A stretch of 60,215 nucleotides of DNA, from NCBI GenBank assembly GCA_017535725.1, contig JAFXTO010000057.1, positions 1-60,215 on the forward strand, written 5' to 3'. A program made the position numbers and the translations under genes. Each line of letters starts with the position of its first letter. Position 1 is the stretch's first letter. The notes under the pieces were generated by a model that was given only the letters and a program-made list of their open reading frames with translations, searched no databases and was not told the DNA's origin. Source of the stretch: Bacteroidaceae bacterium. Lineage in GTDB: Bacteria > Bacteroidota > Bacteroidia > Bacteroidales > Bacteroidaceae. Below, in pieces: positions 15,560-25,982 of this stretch.

Positions 15560-15877
15560 TCAGATGACGACAGCCGTGCCGCTGGTCGATACCATGAGCA
15601 TAGAACCTGACTGTCCAACGGTCTCGTAGTCGATATCGATGCCCACGATGGCGTTGGCCCCCATTGCCTGTGCACGTTGCATCATCTCGCGCATGGCGGT
15701 GTCCTTGGCTTCGATGAGCACTTTCTCATATTGGCCGCTGCGGCCGCCGAAGAAGTCGGTCAGGCTCGCCATGAAGTCCTTGATGACGTTGGCACCGATG
15801 ATGGTTTCGCCCGTGACGACACCTTTGTATTCTCTGATAGGATGACCTTCCAAGGTCGGAGTGGTGGTAATAACCAT
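15560..15877 (-). CDS. YbjQ/UPF0145 family protein
   Basis: 105 residues, the full family length. [17 protein letters not shown], the R-Q-E-region ([15 protein letters not shown]) and [20 protein letters not shown] are typical of the YbjQ family, a small pentamer-forming protein of unknown role often called heavy-metal-binding-domain-like. Single gene with its own terminator downstream. Confidence 0.9.
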   Translation of the reverse strand: MVITTTPTLEGHPIREYKGVVTGETIIGANVIKDFMASLTDFFGGRSGQYEKVLIEAKDTAMREMMQRAQAMGANAIVGIDIDYETVGQSGSMLMVSTSGTAVVI

Positions 15878-15998
15878 AGTTGTACTGTTTAATTATGTGA
15901 ATTGTTAAGTAGAATTGTTTGCCCTCTATGATTGAAGCTCCTGTTTAGTGACCCTAATAACCCTTAAAAAATAATTCGACCTGTACGGTTGAAAAATA

Positions 15999-18026
<2,028 letters not shown>

Positions 18027-18034
18027 TTACGCCG

Positions 18035-18043
18035 CAAAAATAA
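18035..18043 (-). promoter_or_regulatory. ligA promoter
   Basis: TATTTTTGC on the minus strand, 21 bases before the ligA start codon at 18014. Confidence 0.6.
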
Positions 18044-18117
18044 GCATAAAAAACGACGTGGACGAAAAAAAGGGGAAAAAGTATGCGAAAGGGCTTGCAT
18101 GATTCGAAAAAAAGCTT

Positions 18118-18126
18118 TATTTTTGC
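18118..18126 (+). promoter_or_regulatory. Promoter of the SNF2 helicase gene
   Basis: TATTTTTGC, 26 bases before the ATG at 18152. Its position rules out the upstream in-frame ATG at 18083 as the main start. Confidence 0.6.
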
Positions 18127-18151
18127 ACCCGCAAATGTGAAAACACCCCTT

Positions 18152-21100
18152 ATGTCACCCGTAAAACAATACCTATTGACACAAAAAGAGGCCTTGCAGA
18201 AGTTAGCTTGCCTCTACGCTTATATAGGAGGAAATCTCAGTGATGACGATCGCACGCAGTTGAGCGTTCATGGCTCCTGTCTGCTGGGCGAACTGCCCCT
18301 CCTTTCCGAAGAACTTATCAAGCAGGAACTGGTGGTTCACCATCCCGCCACTCATTTTGGTCCCGCCCAGCAGTCCATCCGTCCCCGGATGTATGGCGAA
18401 ATCATGCTGTTTGCCCTGGAGGAACATCCTGAATGGCTGGAGGAGTTCGATTCCTGGCCCCTGACGCGCAACCGTGACTTCGACGCCCTGCAAAAGACCA
18501 TCCGCCGTCTCTACAACGGCAAGGCTCCTGCCCCCCTAGTACTTGAAAGCACTCTCCCACCCTACCTCATTTCGCTGGTACAGGATCGTCGCTTCGAACC
18601 GTTGGTAACCATGATTCGCGACCACGACTTCCCGTCGTTTATCTGCGCCGTTGTCCGCAAGTGGATGCGAGATGACAACACCGACCCCGAGGAAATGCTG
18701 CGCCGTCAGATTGGACTACGCAAGCTTGACAAGACTGACCCCGAAATCCGCGAAATGAATGCCTTGGTAAATTACCATCGGTTTGTCTGTCAGGGTCAGT
18801 ACACCCCACCAACCAGCATTAGGATGACCTACTCAGACCTGTTGCTCAAGGGCGTTCATGCGATGACTCAGGGCAAGAGCGACCTCGCCTGCAAGGTCTT
18901 CTCCGAAGCCACAACCGCTTTATCACGCGCCTCCAAGGAAAAGAGTGAGGATGAACGTTTCCTCACGGATGGTATTGCGGCCTTTTACTGGGTTATTGCC
19001 ATGTGGACCAGCAAGGAGAATGACAGCAAAGGACGCCTGAGCGCCTTCGTCAGGCAAGCCAAGGAAGGCAAGTCCTCTAATCTACGTCGCGTGGGAGCTG
19101 CCGTCCTGCTGGCAGACACCCTCGCAAACCCCATGCAACGTATGGATATGGAGTTGCTGACCAAGCTCATGAACCCCATAGACCTCAAGGATCGCGACTA
19201 CATCCTCCAGCAGAAAATGGCGACCCTGTTGGCTGCGAACTTCACAGAAATGGTTCTCACGGAAGAAAACTTCCAGCCACGTTCGGCCTTCCTGCGTCAC
19301 GAGGCGGCTCAATACATCACGCTCAGCAAGTTCGAGAAGAAACAGTACACGAACAGTTTCGGGAGCAAACCCGTCAGCCGTTTCGTCAAGACCAAAGACC
19401 CCTGGGAACAAATGTTAGACCGCCTCATCAACTCAGAGAGCAAGAAAACTGTTGCCGACGAAGGGGAACATCGCGTGATGTACATCATCTTGAGCGACGG
19501 CGAGAGTGTGGAGCTGCGCGAACAGAACAGATTGCGCGATGGCCGCTGGGGTGCAGGCAAGCAACTGCCCTGGAACCGCTTCATCAGCGGCACGGAACCT
19601 TTCATGGATCGTACGGACCAAGCCGTGGTGGCAGACATCCGCTTCCTCGGCATGAACCGACTGACCGTGGGAGTCATCTTGCCGCACTTGGTGGGCTCCG
19701 ACCGGGTTTACACGGGCGAACAGACTCCCTACCGCCGTGTGACCATCGAACAGCAGAAGCCTTACGTCATCTTAGGACGAAAGCCAGAGGGCGGATTCCA
19801 CCTGCAATCCAATATTGAATTCAAGGACATGCTCTCGCAGACCAGCGTCTATCACCGCGTGGATTCCATGCAGTATGTTTATTACCCAATGAGCGACCAC
19901 GAACGAGCAGTCCTCACCGAGCTGTTGTCCGTCAGCGACTTCCCAGCCGAAGCAGAGGAAAAGCTGGTACAGCTGCTGCCCCTGCTTGCTCACACCACGG
20001 ACATCCATAGCGACCTCATCCCCAAGGAACAGGAACTTCAATCGCTGGAACCTCAGAGCACCATTCTCATCCGACTGACACCCGACCCGACCATGCAAAC
20101 AATGTTCGATGCTTACGTCATCGTGCGTCCGCTGCTGGGAGGAAAGATGTCCATGACTCCCGCACAAGGCGACCGCATCATCATCGACCAGAGCGAGACC
20201 TCCGGACGAGTTAGGATAGAACGTGATTTCGAGGGCGAAGCACGCAACCTCTCGGTGCTACTGGACTACTGCCAGCAGCACGACATTGAGTTCACCGCGA
20301 ACCTGGGCGCCCACCTGGCAACCCCACAAGTGTTGGATCTGCTCGCCTTCGTCAGTACCCACACAGACATCAGTGGCGTTGAATGGCCCGAGGGCGAGAA
20401 GCTCAGGATGCACTATACCCGCCAGCAGAGCGACTGGAACATCGGGCTGGCTCCACGGGGTCGATGGTTCGAGGTGGAAGGAAATGTGCAACTCGACGAC
20501 AACTCCCTCCTCACCGCCCAGCAACTCTTGCAGGCACTGGGCTCCAGCCACGGAGGCTACGTACAACTCCAGAACGGCGATTATCTATGGCTCAGCGAGA
20601 AACTGCGCCGTCAGCTCGATACGCTGGAAAGCTTGTCCACTACAGAAGGTGGTCGCACAACGATACCGACCTTGCAGGCAGGAATACTCGGACAGATTGT
20701 CGATGGAGAGATAGATATCTATCATGACAACGAGTTCCTTGATATGAAGACGCGTATTGAGGAGGCTGATAAATACAAGCCCGAAACTCCCACCCAGCTC
20801 CAGGCCACACTACGTCCCTATCAGACAGATGGTTTCCAATGGCTCTGCCGACTCGCCCTTTTGGGAGCGGGAGCCTGTCTGGCAGATGATATGGGTCTGG
20901 GAAAGACCGTGCAGACAATCGCCTTCATGCTCTCGCAATCTTCCAAAGGCGCAATGCTCGTGGTCGCTCCGGCCAGTGTGGTTCCCAACTGGCGCAATGA
21001 AATCAATCGTTTCGCACCATCCCTGAACGTCTATGTCCTCAGCGAATACGTCAACCGCACCAATATCATAGAAGAAGCGGCTGCCAATGACGTGGTCATC

Positions 21101-22177
21101 ATCACCTATGGCATGGTCGTCTCGCAGCAGGAATCACTGATCAACAAGCAATGGAACGTTGCGGTACTTGACGAAGCCCACAACATTAAGAACCGAGGCA
21201 CCAAGACCAGTGCCGCCTGCATGAAGCTGAATGCACAAAATCGCCTCATCCTCACAGGTACTCCCGTCCAGAACCACCTCGGCGAACTATGGAATCTCTT
21301 CCAGTTCATCAACCCAGGATTGCTTGGTTCATACGAACAGTTCAATCAGAAATACATCATTCCAATCACCAACCTCCAGGATAGCGAGCGGCAGCAACAG
21401 CTACAAGCGCTCGTGGCACCATTCATGCTGCGCCGCACCAAGCAGGCGGTTGTCAAGGAACTGCCAGAGAAGACGGAAATCACCCTCGATGTCGAACTCA
21501 CCGACGACGAAATGGCATTCTACGAAGTCATCCGTCGCGAGGCCGAGCAGAAGTTCAAGGAAGAAGGCGACCAGCTGACCATCAACGCCCTGGCCGAACT
21601 GACCAAGCTGCGCCGCACGGCTTGCAGCGCCGAGCTGACGGACAACACCTGGATAGCAGGCTCCAGCAAGGTAAATGCCTTCATGGAGCTGGTTCAAGCC
21701 ATTGTCGATGGAGGACACAGCGTGCTCGTATTCAGTCAGTTTACGTCATTCTTACAAATCGTGGAACGTGCCTTGAAGGAAGCTCACCTGCCATTCCTCT
21801 ACCTCGACGGAGGCGTTCCCATCCGACAGCGCGAACAACTCGTCAGCGACTTCCAGAAGGGCAAAAGCCCCATTTTCCTCATAAGCCTGAAGGCTGGAGG
21901 CGTGGGACTGAACCTCACCGCCGCGAACTATGTCATTCACCTCGACCCATGGTGGAATCCAGCTATAGAACAGCAGGCTACGGACCGAGCCTACAGAATC
22001 GGACAGACACAGGCCGTAACCGTCTATCACCTCATCAGCCACCACACCATCGAAGAGAAGATTCTGCGACTGCACGAGAGCAAACGCGCCCTCTCCGACA
22101 GCATTCTTGGTGGGGCAGACCAGAATTACAAACTCACCGCCAAGGACATCCTCGAAATGCTGTCCAATCAATGGTAG
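18152..22177 (+). CDS. SNF2-family DEAD/DEAH helicase-like ATPase
   Basis: 1341 residues from ATG 18152 (MSPVKQYLL), chosen because the promoter lies just before it. The first ~880 residues have no motif I can name. The last third is a complete SNF2 engine: LADDMGLGKTVQT (Walker A), VLDEAHNIKN (DEAH box), LTGTPVQNHLGELWNLF, LISLKAGGVGLNLT and QATDRAYRIGQTQ (motif VI). It would translocate along double-stranded DNA. Bacterial members act in transcription recycling (RapA-like) or remain uncharacterised. No restriction or defence genes flank it; trmD follows after 49 bases. Confidence 0.92.
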   Translation: MSPVKQYLLTQKEALQKLACLYAYIGGNLSDDDRTQLSVHGSCLLGELPLLSEELIKQELVVHHPATHFGPAQQSIRPRMYGEIMLFALEEHPEWLEEFDSWPLTRNRDFDALQKTIRRLYNGKAPAPLVLESTLPPYLISLVQDRRFEPLVTMIRDHDFPSFICAVVRKWMRDDNTDPEEMLRRQIGLRKLDKTDPEIREMNALVNYHRFVCQGQYTPPTSIRMTYSDLLLKGVHAMTQGKSDLACKVFSEATTALSRASKEKSEDERFLTDGIAAFYWVIAMWTSKENDSKGRLSAFVRQAKEGKSSNLRRVGAAVLLADTLANPMQRMDMELLTKLMNPIDLKDRDYILQQKMATLLAANFTEMVLTEENFQPRSAFLRHEAAQYITLSKFEKKQYTNSFGSKPVSRFVKTKDPWEQMLDRLINSESKKTVADEGEHRVMYIILSDGESVELREQNRLRDGRWGAGKQLPWNRFISGTEPFMDRTDQAVVADIRFLGMNRLTVGVILPHLVGSDRVYTGEQTPYRRVTIEQQKPYVILGRKPEGGFHLQSNIEFKDMLSQTSVYHRVDSMQYVYYPMSDHERAVLTELLSVSDFPAEAEEKLVQLLPLLAHTTDIHSDLIPKEQELQSLEPQSTILIRLTPDPTMQTMFDAYVIVRPLLGGKMSMTPAQGDRIIIDQSETSGRVRIERDFEGEARNLSVLLDYCQQHDIEFTANLGAHLATPQVLDLLAFVSTHTDISGVEWPEGEKLRMHYTRQQSDWNIGLAPRGRWFEVEGNVQLDDNSLLTAQQLLQALGSSHGGYVQLQNGDYLWLSEKLRRQLDTLESLSTTEGGRTTIPTLQAGILGQIVDGEIDIYHDNEFLDMKTRIEEADKYKPETPTQLQATLRPYQTDGFQWLCRLALLGAGACLADDMGLGKTVQTIAFMLSQSSKGAMLVVAPASVVPNWRNEINRFAPSLNVYVLSEYVNRTNIIEEAAANDVVIITYGMVVSQQESLINKQWNVAVLDEAHNIKNRGTKTSAACMKLNAQNRLILTGTPVQNHLGELWNLFQFINPGLLGSYEQFNQKYIIPITNLQDSERQQQLQALVAPFMLRRTKQAVVKELPEKTEITLDVELTDDEMAFYEVIRREAEQKFKEEGDQLTINALAELTKLRRTACSAELTDNTWIAGSSKVNAFMELVQAIVDGGHSVLVFSQFTSFLQIVERALKEAHLPFLYLDGGVPIRQREQLVSDFQKGKSPIFLISLKAGGVGLNLTAANYVIHLDPWWNPAIEQQATDRAYRIGQTQAVTVYHLISHHTIEEKILRLHESKRALSDSILGGADQNYKLTAKDILEMLSNQW

Positions 22178-22226
22178 TCTGTTATTCGTTAATCCGTTAA
22201 TTGTCAAACGATAATCCGTCAACTAC

Positions 22227-22907
22227 GTGAGAATTGATATCATCACCGTCATTCCTCAACTCATCGAGGGTTTCCTTCAAGAAAGCATTCTGGGACGTGC
22301 CCAGAAAAAAGGGCTCGTAGAAATCCATTTTCACAACCTTCGAGACTACGCCGTCCGCAAGGATCGTCGCATCGATGACTATCCTTTCGGCGGCTTCGCC
22401 GGTATGGTCATGCAATGCGAACCCATCGACCGCTGTATCAGCGCGCTCACCGCTCAGCGCCCCTACGACCAGATTATCTTCACCACACCCGATGGCGAGC
22501 AGTTTGACCAACCCATGGCAAACGAACTATCGTTGTGCAAGAACATCATCATCCTCTGCGGTCACTACAAGGGTATCGACTACCGCATACGGGAGCACCT
22601 GATAACCAAGGAGGTAAGCATCGGCGATTATGTCCTCACGGGAGGCGAACTGGCAGCGGCCGTGATGACTGATGCCATTGTCCGCATCGTTCCTGGTGTT
22701 ATTGGTGATGAACAGAGCGCCCTGTCCGATTCCTTTCAGGACAACCTGCTGGCAGCACCTGTATACACCCGCCCTTCCGAATACCGAGGGTGGAAAGTGC
22801 CAGAAGTCCTCCTCTCGGGTCACGAGGCTAAAATCAAGGAGTGGGAACTCCAGCAAAGCCTGGAGAGAACACAGCGACTGAGACCGGACTTGCTTAGTAA
22901 CCGTTAA
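22227..22907 (+). CDS. trmD: tRNA (guanine37-N1)-methyltransferase
   Basis: 226 residues, SPOUT fold with the trefoil-knot motifs [24 protein letters not shown] and [15 protein letters not shown]. It methylates G37 of tRNAs from S-adenosylmethionine to keep the reading frame. The start is GTG at 22227 (GTG AGA ATT GAT), matching the family's MRIDIIT N-terminus. The usual ribosomal-gene neighbours (rpsP, rimM, rplS) are absent, which is normal in this phylum. Confidence 0.95.
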   Translation: MRIDIITVIPQLIEGFLQESILGRAQKKGLVEIHFHNLRDYAVRKDRRIDDYPFGGFAGMVMQCEPIDRCISALTAQRPYDQIIFTTPDGEQFDQPMANELSLCKNIIILCGHYKGIDYRIREHLITKEVSIGDYVLTGGELAAAVMTDAIVRIVPGVIGDEQSALSDSFQDNLLAAPVYTRPSEYRGWKVPEVLLSGHEAKIKEWELQQSLERTQRLRPDLLSNR

Positions 22908-23244
22908 AAAATAACTTGGTACAATTTGGGTAATATCATAAGAGTATTATGTCTCATCTTTTTGCCTCTTTTCGCACAGTTCATCAGTCACAATGCCAGC
23001 CCTCCGTCGCCATAGGAGTTATGGCTCCCCTCATCGGGTACGGATGGCCCAAGGGCAATCCTCTGTAAGACCCTCTTCGCCTTCTTCACCGCACAAAATA
23101 GGCTAAAAATTTGAGACCAAATCATACCGACTTATTATTAACAGTTACTTAAGAATAAGAAATGAAACAAGAACTGAAATCTTAAAAAATATAAAGAGAA
23201 TCGTTTTGGAAGGGCAGAATTGCTTGTAATTCGAACTTTCTTTG
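22908..23244. other. Spacer of about 420 bases with no recognised gene
   Basis: Runs from the trmD stop to the phosphohexomutase start, with the promoter near its end. A small hairpin GCCATA-GGAGT-TATGGC lies at about 23009-23025, within a GC-richer block (about 22990-23090) that can be read as a 37-codon ORF starting at 22992. The block stands out from the AT-rich flanks. I do not recognise it. Confidence 0.4.
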
Positions 23245-23253
23245 TATCTTTGC
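23245..23253 (+). promoter_or_regulatory. Promoter of the phosphohexomutase gene
   Basis: TATCTTTGC, giving a leader of about 70 bases before the ATG at 23330. Confidence 0.65.
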
Positions 23254-23329
23254 CCCGTCACAGTCAAAAACGAGACAAAATAGCTAAGTAAACTGACTTT
23301 AAAATCATCGAATACAAAACTAAAGAACA

Positions 23330-25075
23330 ATGGACAACGAACTGATCAAGAGTTGTGAGGCCAAGGCCCAGGAGTGGCTTTCCTCACCCGTTTATGATGC
23401 CGAGACAAAGGCTGAAATTCGCCAGATGCTGGAAGCCGAGGACAAGACTCCCCTGGTTGACGCTTTCTACCAGACCCTGGAATTCGGAACCGGCGGACTG
23501 CGCGGCATCATGGGTGCTGGTACCAACCGCATGAACCGCTACATCGTAGGACAGGCCACACAGGGTTTTGCCAACTACATCCTCAAGGCTTTCCCCGGCC
23601 GCACAGATCTCGCTGTGGTCGTAGGTCACGACTGCCGCAACCACGGCCGTGAATACGCCGAGACGGTGGCAAACATTTTCTCTGCCAACGGTATCAAGGT
23701 CTTCCTCTTCGAGAGCCTGCGTCCCACTCCGGAAATTTCCTTTGCCATCCGCCAGCTTGGAGCTCAGGCAGGCGTGAACGTCACCGCCAGCCACAACCCC
23801 AAGGAATACAATGGCTACAAAGCTTACTGGGAAGACGGCGCACAAGTACTTGCTCCCCACGACACGGGTATCATCGACGAGGTGAACAAGGTAAAGATTG
23901 AAGACGTGAAGTTCCAGGGCAACCCCGACCTCATCGAAATCATTGGTGGTGAAATGGACTGGGACTACCTGCAGGCCGTGAAGGAAGCAATGGTAGACCA
24001 GGAAGTAATCCTGCGCCAGAAAGACCTGAACATTGTATATACTCCGCTCCACGGAACAGGCCGCGTCATCATCCCCGAGGCCTTGCGCAGCTGGGGCTTC
24101 CAGAACATACATGTCGTGACCGAACAGATGGTCATCGACGGCAACTTCCCCACCGTCGTAAGCCCGAACCCCGAAAACTCCGAGGCAATGACTCTCGGCA
24201 TGAAGCTGGGAACGAAGCTGAACGCAGACCTCGTGATTGCTTCTGACCCTGACGCCGACCGCCTGGCCATCGTATGCCGCAACTCGCAGGGTGAATGGGA
24301 AATTCTGAATGGCAACCAGACCGCAATGATGTTCGCCTGGTATATCATCGCCAACAAGAAGAAGCTCGGCCAGCTCAAGGGCAACGAGTTCCTCGTGAAG
24401 ACCATCGTGACCACCGAGCTGATTAAGAAGATTGCCGACAAGAACGGCGTGGAGATGATGGACTGTTACACCGGCTTCAAGTGGATTGCCGCTCTCATTC
24501 GCGAGAACGAAGGCATCAAGAAGTACATCGGTGGTGGTGAGGAGAGCTTCGGTTTCCTGCCCTTCGACAAGGTGCGCGACAAGGACAGTCCTGCCTCCAT
24601 CTGTCTCATCTGCGAAATCGCAGCGTGGGCCAAGGATAACGGCAAGACACTCTACGACCTGCTCATGGATATCTACCTCGAATATGGCTTCACCCTGAAC
24701 CACACCGTCAACGTCGTACGTCCTGGCAAGACTGGTGCCGACGAGATCAAGCAGATGATGGTGGACTTCCGCGGTGCCAAGGCTCCCAAGACCCTGGGTG
24801 GAAGCAAAGTCGTCTGCATCAAGGACTATCAGGCTCTGACCGCCACGGACGGCGAAGGCAATGTCACCAAGCTGGAAATGCCTGCTACCTCCAATGTTCT
24901 CCAGTGGTTCACGGAGGACGGCACCAAGGTCAGCGTGCGTCCCTCTGGCACAGAACCCAAAATCAAATTCTATATGGAAGCACCTGCCACCATGCAATGC
25001 CCCAAGTGCTATACAAGCGCATGCGAAGAAGGTATGGCAAAGGTGAAAGCCATCTGCAAAGATTTAGGCATTTAA
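23330..25075 (+). CDS. Phosphoglucomutase/phosphomannomutase
   Basis: 581 residues, alpha-D-phosphohexomutase superfamily. The phosphoserine loop TASHNPKEYNGYK (about 148-160), the metal-binding DPDADR (about 306), the sugar-binding GGGEESFG (about 401) and the phosphate-binding RPSGTEPK (about 540) are all present. It interconverts sugar 1- and 6-phosphates. The length fits the PgcA/PGM2-type branch. Its stop codon overlaps the ATG of the Nudix gene (TAATG), so translation is probably coupled. Confidence 0.94.
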   Translation: MDNELIKSCEAKAQEWLSSPVYDAETKAEIRQMLEAEDKTPLVDAFYQTLEFGTGGLRGIMGAGTNRMNRYIVGQATQGFANYILKAFPGRTDLAVVVGHDCRNHGREYAETVANIFSANGIKVFLFESLRPTPEISFAIRQLGAQAGVNVTASHNPKEYNGYKAYWEDGAQVLAPHDTGIIDEVNKVKIEDVKFQGNPDLIEIIGGEMDWDYLQAVKEAMVDQEVILRQKDLNIVYTPLHGTGRVIIPEALRSWGFQNIHVVTEQMVIDGNFPTVVSPNPENSEAMTLGMKLGTKLNADLVIASDPDADRLAIVCRNSQGEWEILNGNQTAMMFAWYIIANKKKLGQLKGNEFLVKTIVTTELIKKIADKNGVEMMDCYTGFKWIAALIRENEGIKKYIGGGEESFGFLPFDKVRDKDSPASICLICEIAAWAKDNGKTLYDLLMDIYLEYGFTLNHTVNVVRPGKTGADEIKQMMVDFRGAKAPKTLGGSKVVCIKDYQALTATDGEGNVTKLEMPATSNVLQWFTEDGTKVSVRPSGTEPKIKFYMEAPATMQCPKCYTSACEEGMAKVKAICKDLGI

Positions 25076-25929
25076 TGAAGTCTTTATGGGCCTGCTTGTG
25101 CGCAGGCGATATATTACTAAGGAGAGAGGGTGATGCCCTCTCTCTTCCTATTGGTGAGGAACCGCCCGTGGAGTTGCAGCCGTGGAACAAGGTGACCACA
25201 CTTCAGCTTCCCTCTTTGACGGGAGGGGTGTTGAATGTGGTTCGCCTCGATCGTCCGGTAGCCAACCATGAAGGGCTGGAGATGATGAACCTCCGCGCCA
25301 GCTTCGACGTCCTTTCTACAGAGGAATATAACCTCGCGGGCAAGGCGCAGGAACTCATCTACTGGGATCAGAACACGAAGTACTGCGGCTGCTGTGGAGC
25401 ACCGATGAAACTCCACACAGAAATCAGCAAGCGATGCACGGAGTGCGGCAAGGAGGTGTGGCCACAGCTGGCCACGGCTATCATCGTAAGAGTCACCAGA
25501 TTTAAGGATTTAATGATTGACTATTTAATGATTGAGGGCCAAGACCAACAGAAATCCTCTAATCAGAAATCCTCTAATCATCAAATGGAGGAGGTTCTCC
25601 TCGTCCACGCCAACAACTTCCGCCGCCCCTACTACGGCCTCGTGGCTGGCTTCGTAGAGACTGGCGAGTCGCTGGAAGATGCTGTTCGACGCGAAGTTCG
25701 CGAGGAGACAGGACTTGAAATCAGCGACATACATTACTTCGGTTCCCAACCGTGGCCTTTCCCCTGTGGCCTAATGGTCGGCTTCACCGCCACCTACGTC
25801 TCTGGTGATATCCAGCTCCAGCGTTCCGAACTCTCGGCAGGCGGTTGGTTCTCGCGTGACAACATGCCCCCAATCCCTGGCAAGTCATCCATCGCCCGCC
25901 GCCTTATTGACGACTGGCTATACTCATAG
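25075..25929 (+). CDS. NudC-like NAD(H)/NAD-capped RNA pyrophosphatase with an in-frame repeat insert
   Basis: 284 residues, starting at the ATG that overlaps the previous stop. Zinc ribbon CGCCGA...CTECGK (about 102-125), a full Nudix box starting GFVETGESLED and continuing REVREETGLE (about 193-217), and the NudC signature SQPWPFPCG (about 224), in which the last serine of SQPWPFPxS is glycine. Family members split NADH to NMNH and AMP and can remove NAD caps from RNA. Residues about 142-171 are an insertion made of 8-bp-like words (KSSNQKSSNHQ) between two strands that are normally joined by a short turn. Confidence 0.88.
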   Translation: MKSLWACLCAGDILLRREGDALSLPIGEEPPVELQPWNKVTTLQLPSLTGGVLNVVRLDRPVANHEGLEMMNLRASFDVLSTEEYNLAGKAQELIYWDQNTKYCGCCGAPMKLHTEISKRCTECGKEVWPQLATAIIVRVTRFKDLMIDYLMIEGQDQQKSSNQKSSNHQMEEVLLVHANNFRRPYYGLVAGFVETGESLEDAVRREVREETGLEISDIHYFGSQPWPFPCGLMVGFTATYVSGDIQLQRSELSAGGWFSRDNMPPIPGKSSIARRLIDDWLYS

Positions 25930-25982
25930 CGCGAACCAATTCCCCACCTGTGAATTGATGTATCATTAGAACACATTTTGAT

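Noticed and set aside
18083-18151. Upstream start of the SNF2 gene
   Set aside because: The in-frame ATG at 18083 lies upstream of the likely promoter at 18118-18126; ATG 18152 fits better.
23384-24997. 537-codon minus-strand ORF
   Set aside because: Antisense to the phosphohexomutase gene, which has all catalytic motifs; no family match and no promoter.
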